Assembly (NCBI GenBank): GCA_002413305.1
Contig: DHWS01000126.1
Location: forward strand, 1 to 17,222
DNA length: 17,222 nt
Origin: Actinobacteria bacterium UBA5176
Lineage (GTDB): Bacteria; Actinomycetota; UBA4738
Direction: 5' to 3'
Shown here in pieces: positions 1 to 7,862 of this stretch. Under the pieces are notes generated by a model. The model had not been told where the DNA came from. It saw only the letters and a program-made list of their open reading frames with translations, and searched no databases. A program made the position numbers and the translations under genes. Each line of letters begins with the position of its first letter. Positions within the stretch are counted from its first letter, which is position 1.

Positions 1-231
1 GAGAACGTCATCATCGGGAAGCTGATCCCGGCCGGGACCGGCATGGGCCGGTACCGCAACATCCGGGTTCGGATCGAAGACGACGCCATCCCCGAGTATT
101 GGAAGGCTCGCCAACGCGAGTTGGCCGAAGCCCGGGAGGCCCAGAGCGAGGTCAGCCCGATCGTGGGCACCATGACCCGCGAGGAGGCCGAACAGGCCCT
201 CGGCGGGAGCTTCAGCTCGGCCGAGGAGTAG
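1..231 (+). CDS. rpoC: DNA-directed RNA polymerase subunit beta' (C-terminal end, partial)
   Basis: This is the last 76 residues of the beta' subunit of RNA polymerase; the gene begins before the window. Reading frame 1 is open from base 1 and starts [14 protein letters not shown] followed by RYRNI, the conserved end of beta' (established family knowledge). The remainder is a variable acidic tail, rich in Glu and Ala, ending SSAEE before the TAG stop. The subunit forms part of the catalytic core and acts in the cytoplasm. A strong hairpin terminator follows 20 bases after the stop, so the rpoBC transcript probably ends here. In many bacteria rpsL follows rpoC; here the next gene is convergent and unrelated. 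Confidence 0.93.
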   Translation, partial: ENVIIGKLIPAGTGMGRYRNIRVRIEDDAIPEYWKARQRELAEAREAQSEVSPIVGTMTREEAEQALGGSFSSAEE

Positions 232-251
232 AGCAGTTCGAAATGGTTGTG

Positions 252-288
252 CTGAGGGCGGGACCCGTTCGGGTCCCGCCTCCCTCAG
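252..288 (+). terminator. Hairpin terminator after rpoC
   Basis: The outer arms CTGAGGG (252-258) and CCCTCAG (282-288) pair perfectly. Inside them an 8-bp stem, CGGGACCC (259-266) with GGGTCCCG (271-278), closes a GTTC loop, leaving a 3-base bulge. There is no clear run of T afterwards. It lies between two convergent genes, rpoC and the TetR regulator, so it could serve both strands. Confidence 0.75.
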
Positions 289-305
289 TTCTGCAGCGGG
301 GACGA

Positions 306-896
306 TCAGTGCCAGGAGGTGCCGATAATGCGCATCACCTCGTCCACGAGCCGATCGGCGTAGCGCCCGTCCAGCGGGGCCCTGGTCACCAGGAGCCGAA
401 ACAGGACCGGGCCGTCGAACAGGTCCAGCACCAGTTCCGGGTCGGTTTCGGCCCGGATCTCTCCCCGTTCGACCCCTCGCCGGACGATGCCCGCGATCGC
501 CTCCCTGCGCCACACCCAGAACTCCTGGACGACCGTGCTGATCTCCGGGTCTGCGGCGGCCTCAGCGAGCATTCCCGGTAGCACCTGCTTCCAGACCGAG
601 GCGAGCATGCGGAGCGACCCCAGGATGAACGCCGTGAGATCTCCCCACGCCGAGCCGGTGTCGAACCCCGGGAAGCGCGTGGCTCGATCCCGCGTCGCCG
701 CAGCCGCCACGAGCGCCGCCTTCGAGCCGTACCGCCGGTAGATCGAGGACTTCGCGACCCCGGACCGGGACGCGACCTCCTCGATCGTCGTGCCCGCCCA
801 GCCTCGCTCAGTCAGAACCTCCACCGTGCCCGTCAGGATCGCGTCGTCGACCTTCGGATCCCGCGGGCGGCCAGGTCCGGCCGATATCTCATCCAT
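306..896 (-). CDS. TetR/AcrR family transcriptional regulator
   Basis: A 196-residue DNA-binding repressor-type protein of usual TetR length. The N-terminal helix-turn-helix lies at about residues 36-59 (TTIEEVASRSGV, then SSIYRRYGSK), the strongest TetR signature. The C-terminal ligand-binding half is divergent but has the pattern of the TetR_C_11-like group: a WxWRREAIAGIVRRGVERGE stretch followed by DPELVLDLFDGP. The ATG at 896 was chosen because it begins just before the conserved GRPRDP segment and has a GGGGAG ribosome site about 10 bases upstream. The frame is open about 100 codons further upstream, but that part does not look like TetR. An imperfect palindrome lies 20-45 bases upstream, suggesting autoregulation. 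The ligand and target genes are unknown; the neighbouring membrane protein gene is a possible target. Confidence 0.9.
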   Translation of the reverse strand: MDEISAGPGRPRDPKVDDAILTGTVEVLTERGWAGTTIEEVASRSGVAKSSIYRRYGSKAALVAAAATRDRATRFPGFDTGSAWGDLTAFILGSLRMLASVWKQVLPGMLAEAAADPEISTVVQEFWVWRREAIAGIVRRGVERGEIRAETDPELVLDLFDGPVLFRLLVTRAPLDGRYADRLVDEVMRIIGTSWH

Positions 897-916
897 CCTG
901 TATCCGCTCCCCGTAA

Positions 917-939
917 TAACGATACGCCGCGTAGCGATA
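917..939 (-). promoter_or_regulatory. Imperfect palindrome upstream of the TetR gene; candidate operator
   Basis: The arms around centre base 928 (CGATACGC on the left, GCGTAGCG on the right, extended by TA pairs) match at 9 of 11 positions. On the minus strand a TATTAT/TACTAT-like -10 box overlaps the distal arm (about 937-944). The site is 20-45 bases upstream of the TetR start codon, the usual place for a TetR self-operator. Its function is inferred. Confidence 0.45.
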
Positions 940-985
940 ATAGTAGCAGGTCGGGAGGGGATCGGTCCCCTGGGAGTCCGTTGCT

Positions 986-1777
986 TCAGTACCCGAACGG
1001 GAACGAATACGTCGAGGGGATGGGGCTCGGGTTGTCGGAGGGGGAGCCGTACACAACCGCGATCTCCTCGTGAGACAGCAGCTGGATCTGCCGGATGTTC
1101 CCGGTAGCGAGGTGCCCGTCGACGTAGACGCGGAGGGTCTTCCCGCCTCCGTCGCAGTACCCGCCCAAGCAGGTCAAGGTGAACCGGACTCCCCACACGT
1201 CGAAGAACTCGCCCAGCGTGAAGGCGCGGCGGGTGGGGGATTCGACGTGGATCACGCCCGAGGTGTCGTGGGTGTGGATAGCGGACAGGAAGTCCGGACC
1301 GATGCCGATGTTCGCCGGGACGATCACCTTCGCGCCGTCGATGTCGAGGTCCAGGTGCTGGTGGATGTGGAGCACGGTCCCTTCCTCGCCGAGCGCGGGG
1401 AAGCCGATCGCCTGGAGCCGGGCCCGGAGATGGCTGAGCTCGGGGAGCCAGCGGGCAGCGCCGGTCTGGATGCCGGGTAGGGTGTTCGCGGCGACGGTCT
1501 GCCCCACAGTGGCGTACACGGCGGGGTCCTTGGATGAAGGGGTCTTCTTGAGCGTCACGATGCCGAGGATGACCACCACCACCAGCAGGGGCCCTCCGAT
1601 GATGAACAGGCGGCGGTTCCTCCGGCCGGCTTCCCGCTTGCGGATCAGGGCCTCTCGCTCCAGCCGAGCCTGCTCCTTCCGCGAGGTCGACCCTTCCGGA
1701 GCGGCACGCCCCGGTCCTCGTGCGGCCGCACGGGGGCTCGGCCGCGAGGCGGGCCTGGCAGTTCGCTTCTTCGCCAT
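986..1777 (-). CDS. Membrane-anchored protein with a His-rich extracytoplasmic domain, function unknown
   Basis: A 263-residue protein. Residues 1-56 are basic and rich in Ala, Pro and Arg, with a short charged, possibly helical stretch at 33-56. Residues 57-75 form one membrane span (LFIIGGPLLVVVVILGIV), so the remainder should lie outside the membrane. The outer domain has conspicuous histidines: HIHQH at 137-141, HTHD at 168-171 and His177. A cysteine pair, CLGGYC, sits at 203-208. The His clusters could form a metal site and the cysteines a disulfide; both are inference. Similar His-rich domains of unknown function occur in actinobacteria (recalled, not searched). It begins at the ATG at 1777, just downstream of a TACAGT box, and precedes the TetR gene by 89 bases on the same strand, so the two may be co-transcribed. 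Confidence 0.8.
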   Translation of the reverse strand: MAKKRTARPASRPSPRAAARGPGRAAPEGSTSRKEQARLEREALIRKREAGRRNRRLFIIGGPLLVVVVILGIVTLKKTPSSKDPAVYATVGQTVAANTLPGIQTGAARWLPELSHLRARLQAIGFPALGEEGTVLHIHQHLDLDIDGAKVIVPANIGIGPDFLSAIHTHDTSGVIHVESPTRRAFTLGEFFDVWGVRFTLTCLGGYCDGGGKTLRVYVDGHLATGNIRQIQLLSHEEIAVVYGSPSDNPSPIPSTYSFPFGY

Positions 1778-1786
1778 GAACCCATC

Positions 1787-1792
1787 ACTGTA
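1787..1792 (-). promoter_or_regulatory. Candidate -10 box (TACAGT) for the membrane protein gene
   Basis: On the minus strand TACAGT ends 9 bases before the ATG at 1777. Transcription would then start almost at the start codon, giving a leaderless mRNA, which is common in actinobacteria. No convincing -35 box is visible. The same GGTACAGTG string occurs upstream of the gene at 13532. Confidence 0.35.
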
Positions 1793-1943
1793 CCGAACGG
1801 TCCTTTGGGAACGGTGGGGGTCATGAAGCGGACGGGAATAGCATGGCCGGCAGACGTCGATGGAACGCCACCCGCTCCGTTATCGAGAAGGCTTGGGTCA
1901 GCTCCGTGTGACACCCGGGATGCGCCGGCGGGACTGAGGCGGC

Positions 1944-4586
1944 ATGACGAAGAAGAAGAGGGTGGAGGTGACCGGGCGCGTGGATCCCGAGCGGGAACGG
2001 CTGCGCGACGACCCTTCGGCCTGGAAGCGATGGGGGCCGTACCTCGCCGAGCGAGCTTGGGGGACGGTCCGCGAGGACTACAGCCCCGGCGGGACCGCGT
2101 GGGAATACTTCCCGCACGACCACGCCCGTTCCCGCGCCTACCGGTGGAGCGAGGACGGACTAGCCGGCTTCTGCGACGAGCGCCAGCGGCTGTCGTTCGC
2201 CCTGGCCCTGTGGAACGGGAAGGACCCGATCCTGAAGGAGCGGGTCTTCGGGCTGACAGGTAACCAAGGCAACCACGGCGAGGATGCCAAGGAGTACTGG
2301 TGGTTCCTGGATTCGACGCCCACCCACTCCTGGATGCGGTGGCGGTACGTCTACCCGCAGGCCAGGTTCCCCTACGACCGGCTGGTCGCGGAGAACGCCT
2401 GCCGGGGCCGCGCGGACCCCGAGTTCGAGCTGCTGGACACCGGCGTGTTCGACGAGGACCGCTACTGGGACGTGGAGGTGACGTACGCGAAGGCCTCGCC
2501 GGACGACGTCTGCATCCGGGTGCGGACCCGGAACGCCGGCCCCGAGGAGGCCACGCTGGACGTCCTCCCAACAGTCTGGTTCCGCAACACGTGGTCGTGG
2601 GACCCGGGTGCGAGGAAGCCCCGGCTCCGGGCGGTGGGAGACGTCTGCGTCGTGGCGGAGCACCTCGAGCTCGGGACCTGGATGCTGATCGGGTCACCGG
2701 GCGCGCAGGACGTGCTGTGCTGCGAGAACGAGACGAACGCGAGCCGGGTGTGGGGCGCGGACGGCGGGCCGGCGTATCCGAAGGATGGGATCAACGACCA
2801 CGTCGTCCACGGCGCCGCCACGGTGAACCCGGACCGGACCGGGACGAAGGCCGCCTTCCGCTACCACCTCACGGTCCCCCCGGGCCAGACCGCGGAGCTC
2901 CGGCTCCGCCTCTCCGCGGACGGCGACCGGGACCTCGGTTCGAGCTGGGAGCTGGCCATGGAGGAACGACGCGCCGAAGCCGACGCGTTCTACGCCGCGC
3001 TCACGCCGAAGCCCCTGGACCCCGAGCGTGCCGAGGTCATGCGCCAGGCCTTCGCCGGGATGCTCTGGTCGAAGCAGTTCTTCCATTACGACGTCGAACG
3101 GTGGCTCGACGGCGACCCCGCCCAGCCACCGCCGCCTCCGGAACGCGCGGGCGGGCGGAACGCCGACTGGCGGCACCTGAACAACCACGAGATCTTGTCC
3201 ATGCCGGACACGTGGGAGTACCCGTGGTACGCCGCGTGGGACCTCGCCTTTCACTGCGTGGCCTTGGCGCACGTGGACCCGGAGTTCGCGAAGGACCAGC
3301 TGATCCTGCTGTGCCGCGAGTGGTACCAACACCCGAACGGCCAGCTCCCGGCGTACGAGTGGGCGTTCGGCGACGTGAACCCGCCGGTTCACGCGTGGGC
3401 GGCGCTGCGGGTGTTCGAGATCGACGGAGCCGGCGACTTCCATTTCCTCGAGCGGATCTTCCACAAGCTGTTGCTGAACTTCACGTGGTGGGTCAACCGC
3501 AAGGACAGCGAGGGCAACAACGTCTTCGAGGGGGGCTTCCTGGGCCTGGACAACATCGGGCCGATCGACCGTTCGGCGCCCATCCCGGCGGGCGGCCACC
3601 TCGAGCAGTCGGACGGGACGGCGTGGATGGCGATGTACTGCCTGAACCTGTTCGAGATGGCACTGGTGCTCGCGGCCCACGACGAGACATACGAGGACAT
3701 GGCCATCAAGTTCTTCGAGCACTTCGCGTTCATCGCCCAGGCCATGAACGACCAGGGGCTGTGGGACGAAGGCGACGGCTTCTACTACGACGTCCTGCAC
3801 CTGGCCGACGGCGGACGTATCCCGCTCCGGGTGCGGTCGATGGTGGGGCTTATCCCGCTGTACGCGGTGACCACGCTGGGCCGGGCCACCATGGAGCGCC
3901 TCCCCGACTTCACCTCCCACTTCCTCTGGTTCGTCGAGAACAAGGAGCGGTACCAGGACGTGATCGGACACACCCAGAAGCTGGGCGTGCACGAAGGCCG
4001 GCTGTTCTCCATCGCCGACCCAGACCGGCTCCGGCGGATCCTCTGGACCATGCTGTCGGAGGACGAGTTCCTCTCCCCGTACGGCCTCCGGTCGGTCTCC
4101 CGCCACCATCTGGCCGAGCGCTTCGAATTCGAACTGGCCGGACAGACCCATCGGGTGGACTACGAGCCCGGGGAGTCCACCACGGGGCTGTTCGGGGGGA
4201 ACTCGAACTGGCGGGGACCGGTGTGGTTCCCCGTGAACTACCTGGTCATCGAGTCGCTCCGGCGGTTCCACCGGTACCTCGGCGACGATTTCCGGGTGGA
4301 CCTGCCGTCGGGGTCGGGGGCCGGGTTGACGCTGGACGAAGTGGCCGGCGAGCTGTCGCGGCGGCTGGTCGCGCTGTTCCTGGACGGACCGGACGGCCGC
4401 CGGCCGGCGTTCGGGCCTGAGTCGAAGCTCCAGGCCGACCCGGCGTGGCACGGCGGGCTCCTGTTCAACGAGTACTTCCACGGGGACACCGGGGCGGGAC
4501 TCGGTGCGTCGCACCAGACCGGGTGGACGGGGCTAGTGGCCGACTTGATCGTGACGGCGGCCGGAGGCGGGGGCACCCGGCTGTGA
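1944..4586 (+). CDS. GH63/MGH1-like glucosidase
   Basis: An 880-residue hydrolase of the GH63 / mannosylglycerate-hydrolase-like group, which cleaves alpha-linked glucose or mannose from oligosaccharides or glycosylated compatible solutes. The N-terminal part carries [20 protein letters not shown] and [13 protein letters not shown], typical of bacterial 'glucosidase' proteins of this length. The C-terminal (alpha/alpha)6 barrel has [10 protein letters not shown] with the likely catalytic acid Asp433, NWRGPVW at 755-761, and NEYFHGDTG with the likely base Glu843, followed by a QTGWTGL segment. Residue roles are assigned by analogy with GH63 enzymes. No signal peptide is seen, so it should act in the cytoplasm on an imported or endogenous substrate. 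The stop overlaps the next start by 4 bases, implying translational coupling. The exact substrate cannot be read from sequence; a glucosylglycerate-like osmolyte is one option. Confidence 0.85.
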   Translation: MTKKKRVEVTGRVDPERERLRDDPSAWKRWGPYLAERAWGTVREDYSPGGTAWEYFPHDHARSRAYRWSEDGLAGFCDERQRLSFALALWNGKDPILKERVFGLTGNQGNHGEDAKEYWWFLDSTPTHSWMRWRYVYPQARFPYDRLVAENACRGRADPEFELLDTGVFDEDRYWDVEVTYAKASPDDVCIRVRTRNAGPEEATLDVLPTVWFRNTWSWDPGARKPRLRAVGDVCVVAEHLELGTWMLIGSPGAQDVLCCENETNASRVWGADGGPAYPKDGINDHVVHGAATVNPDRTGTKAAFRYHLTVPPGQTAELRLRLSADGDRDLGSSWELAMEERRAEADAFYAALTPKPLDPERAEVMRQAFAGMLWSKQFFHYDVERWLDGDPAQPPPPPERAGGRNADWRHLNNHEILSMPDTWEYPWYAAWDLAFHCVALAHVDPEFAKDQLILLCREWYQHPNGQLPAYEWAFGDVNPPVHAWAALRVFEIDGAGDFHFLERIFHKLLLNFTWWVNRKDSEGNNVFEGGFLGLDNIGPIDRSAPIPAGGHLEQSDGTAWMAMYCLNLFEMALVLAAHDETYEDMAIKFFEHFAFIAQAMNDQGLWDEGDGFYYDVLHLADGGRIPLRVRSMVGLIPLYAVTTLGRATMERLPDFTSHFLWFVENKERYQDVIGHTQKLGVHEGRLFSIADPDRLRRILWTMLSEDEFLSPYGLRSVSRHHLAERFEFELAGQTHRVDYEPGESTTGLFGGNSNWRGPVWFPVNYLVIESLRRFHRYLGDDFRVDLPSGSGAGLTLDEVAGELSRRLVALFLDGPDGRRPAFGPESKLQADPAWHGGLLFNEYFHGDTGAGLGASHQTGWTGLVADLIVTAAGGGGTRL

Positions 4587-5431
4587 CCGAGGCGACGCCG
4601 GCCGGCATGCACGGGGAACCCGCGGGCATGCTCGGGATGGCCCCCCGGCGGGCGCACCTGCTCGAGTACCTCTGCGAGTTCGCGGGGACCGCGGTGATCC
4701 TCCTGGTGGGATTGTCGGCCGCGGTGTTCGACTTCGCCTCGTCGTCGCCGGTGCCGCGGGCCATCCCCAGCGCCGCCCTCCGCCGCCTCATCACCGGTGC
4801 GGTAACGGCGGGGACGGCCGCGGCCGTGGTCTATTCGCCGATCGGTCGCCGCAGCGGCGGCCACTTCAACCCCGCGGGGACGCTGGCGTTCCTCCGGCTG
4901 GGGAAGGTGGTGCGACGCGACGCCGTCGCGTACGCCGTGGCGCAGACGCTGGGAGCGCTGGCCGGCGCGTCCGGCGTATGGCTCATCTGGCGCGGGTACG
5001 CTCGGTCCGTCCACGACGGCGCCACGCTGCCCGGATCCCACGGCGTGTGGGTGGCCTTCGCCGCGGAGGTCCTGATCGCATTCGTGCTGGTCACGCTCAT
5101 CCTGAACTTCGTGGCCCGGATGCAGATCGCTCCGTACACGGCGGTCGCGGCCTGCCTGGTCACGGCGTGCGTCGTCCTGGTCGGGCCGATCTCGGGTTCG
5201 AGCCTGAACCCGGCCCGTAGCCTGGGTCCGGCGGTGATGAGCGCCACGTATCGGAGTCTGTGGGTGTACCTGGTGGCGCCGCCCCTCGGTGCGCTGGTCG
5301 CGGCCGCCCTGTACCGTGGCCGACAGGCCCGGACCACGCTGTGCGCGAAGCTCTACCACTACAACACCTACCCCTGTCCCTTCGTCGCCTGCGCCTACCA
5401 GGCGTCGCGTGTTCCCGAAAGGAGCACCTGA
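4583..5431 (+). CDS. Aquaporin / glycerol-facilitator family (MIP) channel
   Basis: A 282-residue integral membrane channel for water or small neutral solutes. Both half-helix signatures are present: HFNPAG at 94-99 and [11 protein letters not shown] at 207-217, with Arg212 as the expected filter arginine. About six hydrophobic spans surround them. The GTG at 4583 was chosen because it forms a GTGA overlap with the preceding stop; the N-terminus up to about residue 25 is hydrophilic, and the Met codons at positions 9 and 16 are alternative starts. The C-terminal tail is unusual: it continues past the last span with [20 protein letters not shown], containing cysteines 254, 265 and 270. Position in a glucosidase / sugar dehydrogenase operon suggests a role in solute or water flux during sugar or osmolyte breakdown. 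Confidence 0.92.
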   Translation: MTEATPAGMHGEPAGMLGMAPRRAHLLEYLCEFAGTAVILLVGLSAAVFDFASSSPVPRAIPSAALRRLITGAVTAGTAAAVVYSPIGRRSGGHFNPAGTLAFLRLGKVVRRDAVAYAVAQTLGALAGASGVWLIWRGYARSVHDGATLPGSHGVWVAFAAEVLIAFVLVTLILNFVARMQIAPYTAVAACLVTACVVLVGPISGSSLNPARSLGPAVMSATYRSLWVYLVAPPLGALVAAALYRGRQARTTLCAKLYHYNTYPCPFVACAYQASRVPERST

Positions 5432-5435
5432 ACCC

Positions 5436-6539
5436 GTGGACGCCATCGTCGTCACCCCACGAACGCCGCACTCCGCCCGTCTGGCCCAGATGGCCGAGCC
5501 GGCGCTGTCCGGAGTGCCGGACGGCCGCGGCGTGCTGGTCCGCGTGCTCCGGGTCGGTCTGGACGGGACCGACCGGGAGATCGACGCGGGCGAGTACGGG
5601 GACTCGCCGCCCGGCGACGACTTCCTGGTGCTCGGCCACGAGAGCTTCGGGGTCGTGGAAGAGGTGGGCCGCAGTGTCACCGAGCTCCGGGCCGGCGACT
5701 TCGTCGTGGCGCTGGTCCGCGGGCACGGCGACACCATCTACGACGAGGTCGAGCGCCCCGACTTCTCCACCGCCGACTCGTTCCGTGAGCACGGCATCAA
5801 CCGGATGCACGGCTTCTTGACAGAACGCTACGTCGACGAGCCGAAGAACCTGATCCGCGTGCCGGCCGGGCTGCGCGACGTCGGGGTCCTCCTGGAGCCC
5901 ACCAGCGTGGCGGATAAAGGGATCGCCCAGGCCTTCGAGATCCAGCGCCGGCTGGGCGTGTGGAAGCCGCGGCGGGCGGCGGTCCTGGGCGCCGGGACGA
6001 TCGGGCTCCTGGCCACGCTGATCCTCCGCCTCCGCGGGCTGGAGGTGACCACGTTCGGGCTGGACGAGGCGCCGTACCTGAACAGCGAGCTGGTCGAAGC
6101 GGTCGAGGCACGGTACATGAGCACCCGCCGGACACCCCTGCGGGAGGCGGCGGGAGAGTTCGGCCCGTTCGACCTGATGTTCGAAGCGACCGGGTTCTCC
6201 CCGCTGGTGTTCGAGGCCATGGGCGCCCTGGGCCGGAACGGGGTGCTGGTCCTGTCCAGCGTCACCGGGGGCAGCCGTCAGGTCGAAGTCCCTGCCGACG
6301 CGCTGAACCTGGGATTCGTGCTGGGCAACAAGGTCATGGTGGGGACGGTCAACGCCAGTCGGCGCGATTTCGAATCGGGCGTCCGGGACCTGGCCACCGC
6401 CGAGGCGCAGTACCCGGGCTGGCTTTCGCGCCTGCTGACCCACCCCATCCAGGGTTTGCGGGACTTCGCGAAAGCGTTCGATGTGCTCGGCACGCCAGGC
6501 GCGATCAAGGTGTTCATCGAGGTCGCGGCGCTGAGCTGA
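5436..6539 (+). CDS. Glucose 1-dehydrogenase-like medium-chain (MDR) dehydrogenase
   Basis: A 367-residue cytoplasmic NAD(P)-dependent enzyme resembling archaeal-type glucose dehydrogenases, which oxidise aldoses to lactones. The catalytic zinc site reads Asp43 (in GLDGTDREI), His68-Glu69 (in LGHES) and Glu154 (in LLEPTSVADKG). Asp in place of the usual Cys43 is known from some glucose dehydrogenases such as the haloarchaeal one. The Rossmann motif GAGTIG begins at residue 185. The structural-zinc cysteine cluster is absent. The start is GTG at 5436, with AAAGGAG 11 bases upstream. The gene begins 4 bases after the channel gene and ends 2 bases before the next gene, so it is firmly within the operon. 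Glucose as substrate is inferred from the motifs and the adjacent glucosidase; another sugar is possible. Confidence 0.87.
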   Translation: MDAIVVTPRTPHSARLAQMAEPALSGVPDGRGVLVRVLRVGLDGTDREIDAGEYGDSPPGDDFLVLGHESFGVVEEVGRSVTELRAGDFVVALVRGHGDTIYDEVERPDFSTADSFREHGINRMHGFLTERYVDEPKNLIRVPAGLRDVGVLLEPTSVADKGIAQAFEIQRRLGVWKPRRAAVLGAGTIGLLATLILRLRGLEVTTFGLDEAPYLNSELVEAVEARYMSTRRTPLREAAGEFGPFDLMFEATGFSPLVFEAMGALGRNGVLVLSSVTGGSRQVEVPADALNLGFVLGNKVMVGTVNASRRDFESGVRDLATAEAQYPGWLSRLLTHPIQGLRDFAKAFDVLGTPGAIKVFIEVAALS

Positions 6540-6541
6540 CC

Positions 6542-7414
6542 GTGGTCATCCTCGGAGCGTTCCTCGCCATCTTCACCGGGCTCAGCTACAGCGCGGTCGC
6601 GCTGGTCCAGAAGCGCGAGACGCTGGCAGCGGGGGTCCCGGCCACACGGCTGCTGGGTGCGCTGGTCAGGCGCTGGCGGTGGATGGCGGCCACGTCGCTG
6701 GTCGCGGTGGCGTGGGTGGCCCAGGTCGCCGCGCTGGCCATGGCACCCGTCGCCGTGGTCATCCCGCTGGTCGGGGCGGGCACCGCCTTCCTGGTGCTCG
6801 GGGGGATCCGGTGGCTGGGCGAACGGTTCGCCCGGCTCGAGCTGTTCGCCGTGGCCCTGGTGGTCGTCGGCGGCGCGGCTTCCGCGATCGGTGCCGGGAG
6901 CGTGCCCGTCGCTCACCGAGCCCTGCCCTTCGCCACGCAGCTCCTGATCGGGGCGGCGGCCATGGCGGCGGCCGGCGTGGCCACCCTCCGCCGGGACGGG
7001 GCCGCCCTGGGCACCGCGTCGGGCTGCCTCTACGCCGGGGTGACGATCCTGTCCAAGGAGGTGGGGGACCGGTTCGCGGATTCCGGTCTCCACGCGATCC
7101 GGCTGTTGCTCCTGAGCCCGACCATCTGGGAACTGACGGTGCTGGCCATCCTGGCGCTGGCACTCGAACAGGCGGCCTTCCAGCGGGCCAACGCCGCCTC
7201 GGTCGGCGCCGCGATCACCGCGATGGACACGATCGGGCCGATCCTGGCCGGCTTCCTCCTGTACCACGAGGGCTTCCCGGCCGGCCCGCGCGGCGTCCTG
7301 CTGGCCCTCGGGTTCGCGCTCGCCCTGACCGGTGTGCTCGCTCTGTCCCGGCATCGGTTCGTGTCCGAGCAAGCGGCGCCCCGGATCCCGCAGAACCGGG
7401 CGCCGACTGGGTGA
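6542..7414 (+). CDS. DMT/EamA-like multi-span membrane transporter
   Basis: A 290-residue, strongly hydrophobic protein with about nine membrane segments in two similar halves, as in drug/metabolite (DMT) transporters and the related NIPA-type proteins. Segments include AFLAIFTGLSYSAVALVQ at the N-terminus, PVAVVIPLVGAGTAFLVLGG, and AASVGAAITAMDTIGPILAGF in the second half. The C-terminal tail is short and charged. The GTG at 6542 lies 2 bases after the dehydrogenase stop. The transported substrate cannot be deduced; as the last gene of the operon it may move a sugar, sugar acid or ion. Confidence 0.78.
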   Translation: MVILGAFLAIFTGLSYSAVALVQKRETLAAGVPATRLLGALVRRWRWMAATSLVAVAWVAQVAALAMAPVAVVIPLVGAGTAFLVLGGIRWLGERFARLELFAVALVVVGGAASAIGAGSVPVAHRALPFATQLLIGAAAMAAAGVATLRRDGAALGTASGCLYAGVTILSKEVGDRFADSGLHAIRLLLLSPTIWELTVLAILALALEQAAFQRANAASVGAAITAMDTIGPILAGFLLYHEGFPAGPRGVLLALGFALALTGVLALSRHRFVSEQAAPRIPQNRAPTG

Positions 7415-7468
7415 CGAGGACGCAACCCCGGACTGATCCGGCCGTCCCCGCAGGTCCGGTGACACCCT

Positions 7469-7548
7469 CGTGTGGGATACTTGCTCCCCGCCTGCCCAGG
7501 GACACGGCGGTTCGAACGCACACCGAGCACCTGCAGGAGGGACCCGAC
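7469..7548 (+). promoter_or_regulatory. Promoter and leader of carrier gene 1
   Basis: A GATACT -10-like box lies at 7476-7481 in a block shared exactly with the second carrier gene. The palindrome GTTCGAAC sits at 7510-7517 and a strong ribosome site, AGGAGGG, at 7535-7541, 7 bases before the GTG start. No clear -35 box is visible; TGACAC at 7460-7465 is too close. The conserved palindrome could be an operator. Confidence 0.5.
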
Positions 7549-7800
7549 GTGGCCGATGTCAAGACCCAGGTCCGGGAGTTCATCGCCAGCGAGATCATGT
7601 ACGACGAATCGCCGGCGGTGCTCACCGACGACACCAAGCTTCTGGGAGGGATCATGGATTCCCTGGGGCTGATGCAGCTGGTGTCCTACCTCGAGGAGCA
7701 GTTCGAGGTCGAGATCGACGACTCCGAGGTCACGGTGGACAATTTCCAGACGATCAACGACATCGATCGCCTGGTCAGCTCCAAGGTCCAGGCGGGATGA
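7549..7800 (+). CDS. Acyl/peptidyl carrier protein, copy 1
   Basis: An 83-residue phosphopantetheine-binding carrier protein, a single free-standing four-helix domain. The attachment serine is Ser38 in GGIMDSLGLMQL. The start is a GTG with AGGAGGG 7 bases upstream. Its first 44 codons differ from the second copy (10413-10664) at only 3 bases, while the remainder carries all nine amino-acid differences, in the region of helices II-IV. Carriers of this kind are loaded by an AMP-forming ligase and present the substrate to tailoring enzymes. Copy 1 is followed by only a stub of the dehydrogenase, so it either shares the enzymes encoded near copy 2 or serves another partner. The stop codon overlaps the stub's ATG as ATGA. 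Confidence 0.92.
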   Translation: MADVKTQVREFIASEIMYDESPAVLTDDTKLLGGIMDSLGLMQLVSYLEEQFEVEIDDSEVTVDNFQTINDIDRLVSSKVQAG

Positions 7801-7862
7801 ACCGGCTCGGGACGATGGCTCCGGGATGGCTCGCCCCTTCGGTTTGCGCTCGCCGCCCGTAG
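7797..7862 (+). pseudogene. Stub of an acyl-CoA-dehydrogenase-like gene (5' end only)
   Basis: A 21-codon frame overlaps the carrier stop as ATGA, exactly as the intact dehydrogenase gene does at 10661. Its first 40 bases match the start of that gene at 28 positions without gaps. The peptides share M, GT, AP and WL (MNRLGTMAPGWL versus MRPPGTAAPEWL). After about 7836 the similarity stops, and the frame ends with TAG directly touching the ATG of the sulfotransferase gene (TAGATG). It is most simply a remnant left by duplication and insertion or deletion. It may still act as a coupling ORF for the sulfotransferase, which lacks an evident ribosome site. Confidence 0.7.

Larger units (their letters stand above)
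7469..7836 (+). repeat. Direct repeat, copy 1: promoter, carrier gene and dehydrogenase stub
   Basis: This block matches 10324-10700. Both copies begin with the same 24-base string containing GGGATACTTGCTCC, share GTTCGAAC and AGGAGGG in the leader, carry homologous 83-residue carrier genes, and continue through an ATGA overlap into the first dozen codons of an acyl-CoA-dehydrogenase-like gene. By hand count the carrier genes differ at 22 of 252 bases. The copies bracket the sulfotransferase and sulfatase genes. Confidence 0.85.

Noticed and set aside
897..1196. N-terminal extension of the TetR protein
   Set aside because: The extra 100 codons overlap the membrane protein gene and show no TetR similarity, while ATG 896 has a ribosome site and an upstream palindrome.
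2694..4514. 606-codon open frame on the minus strand
   Set aside because: Antisense to the well-supported glucosidase gene and low in complexity, with no motifs.
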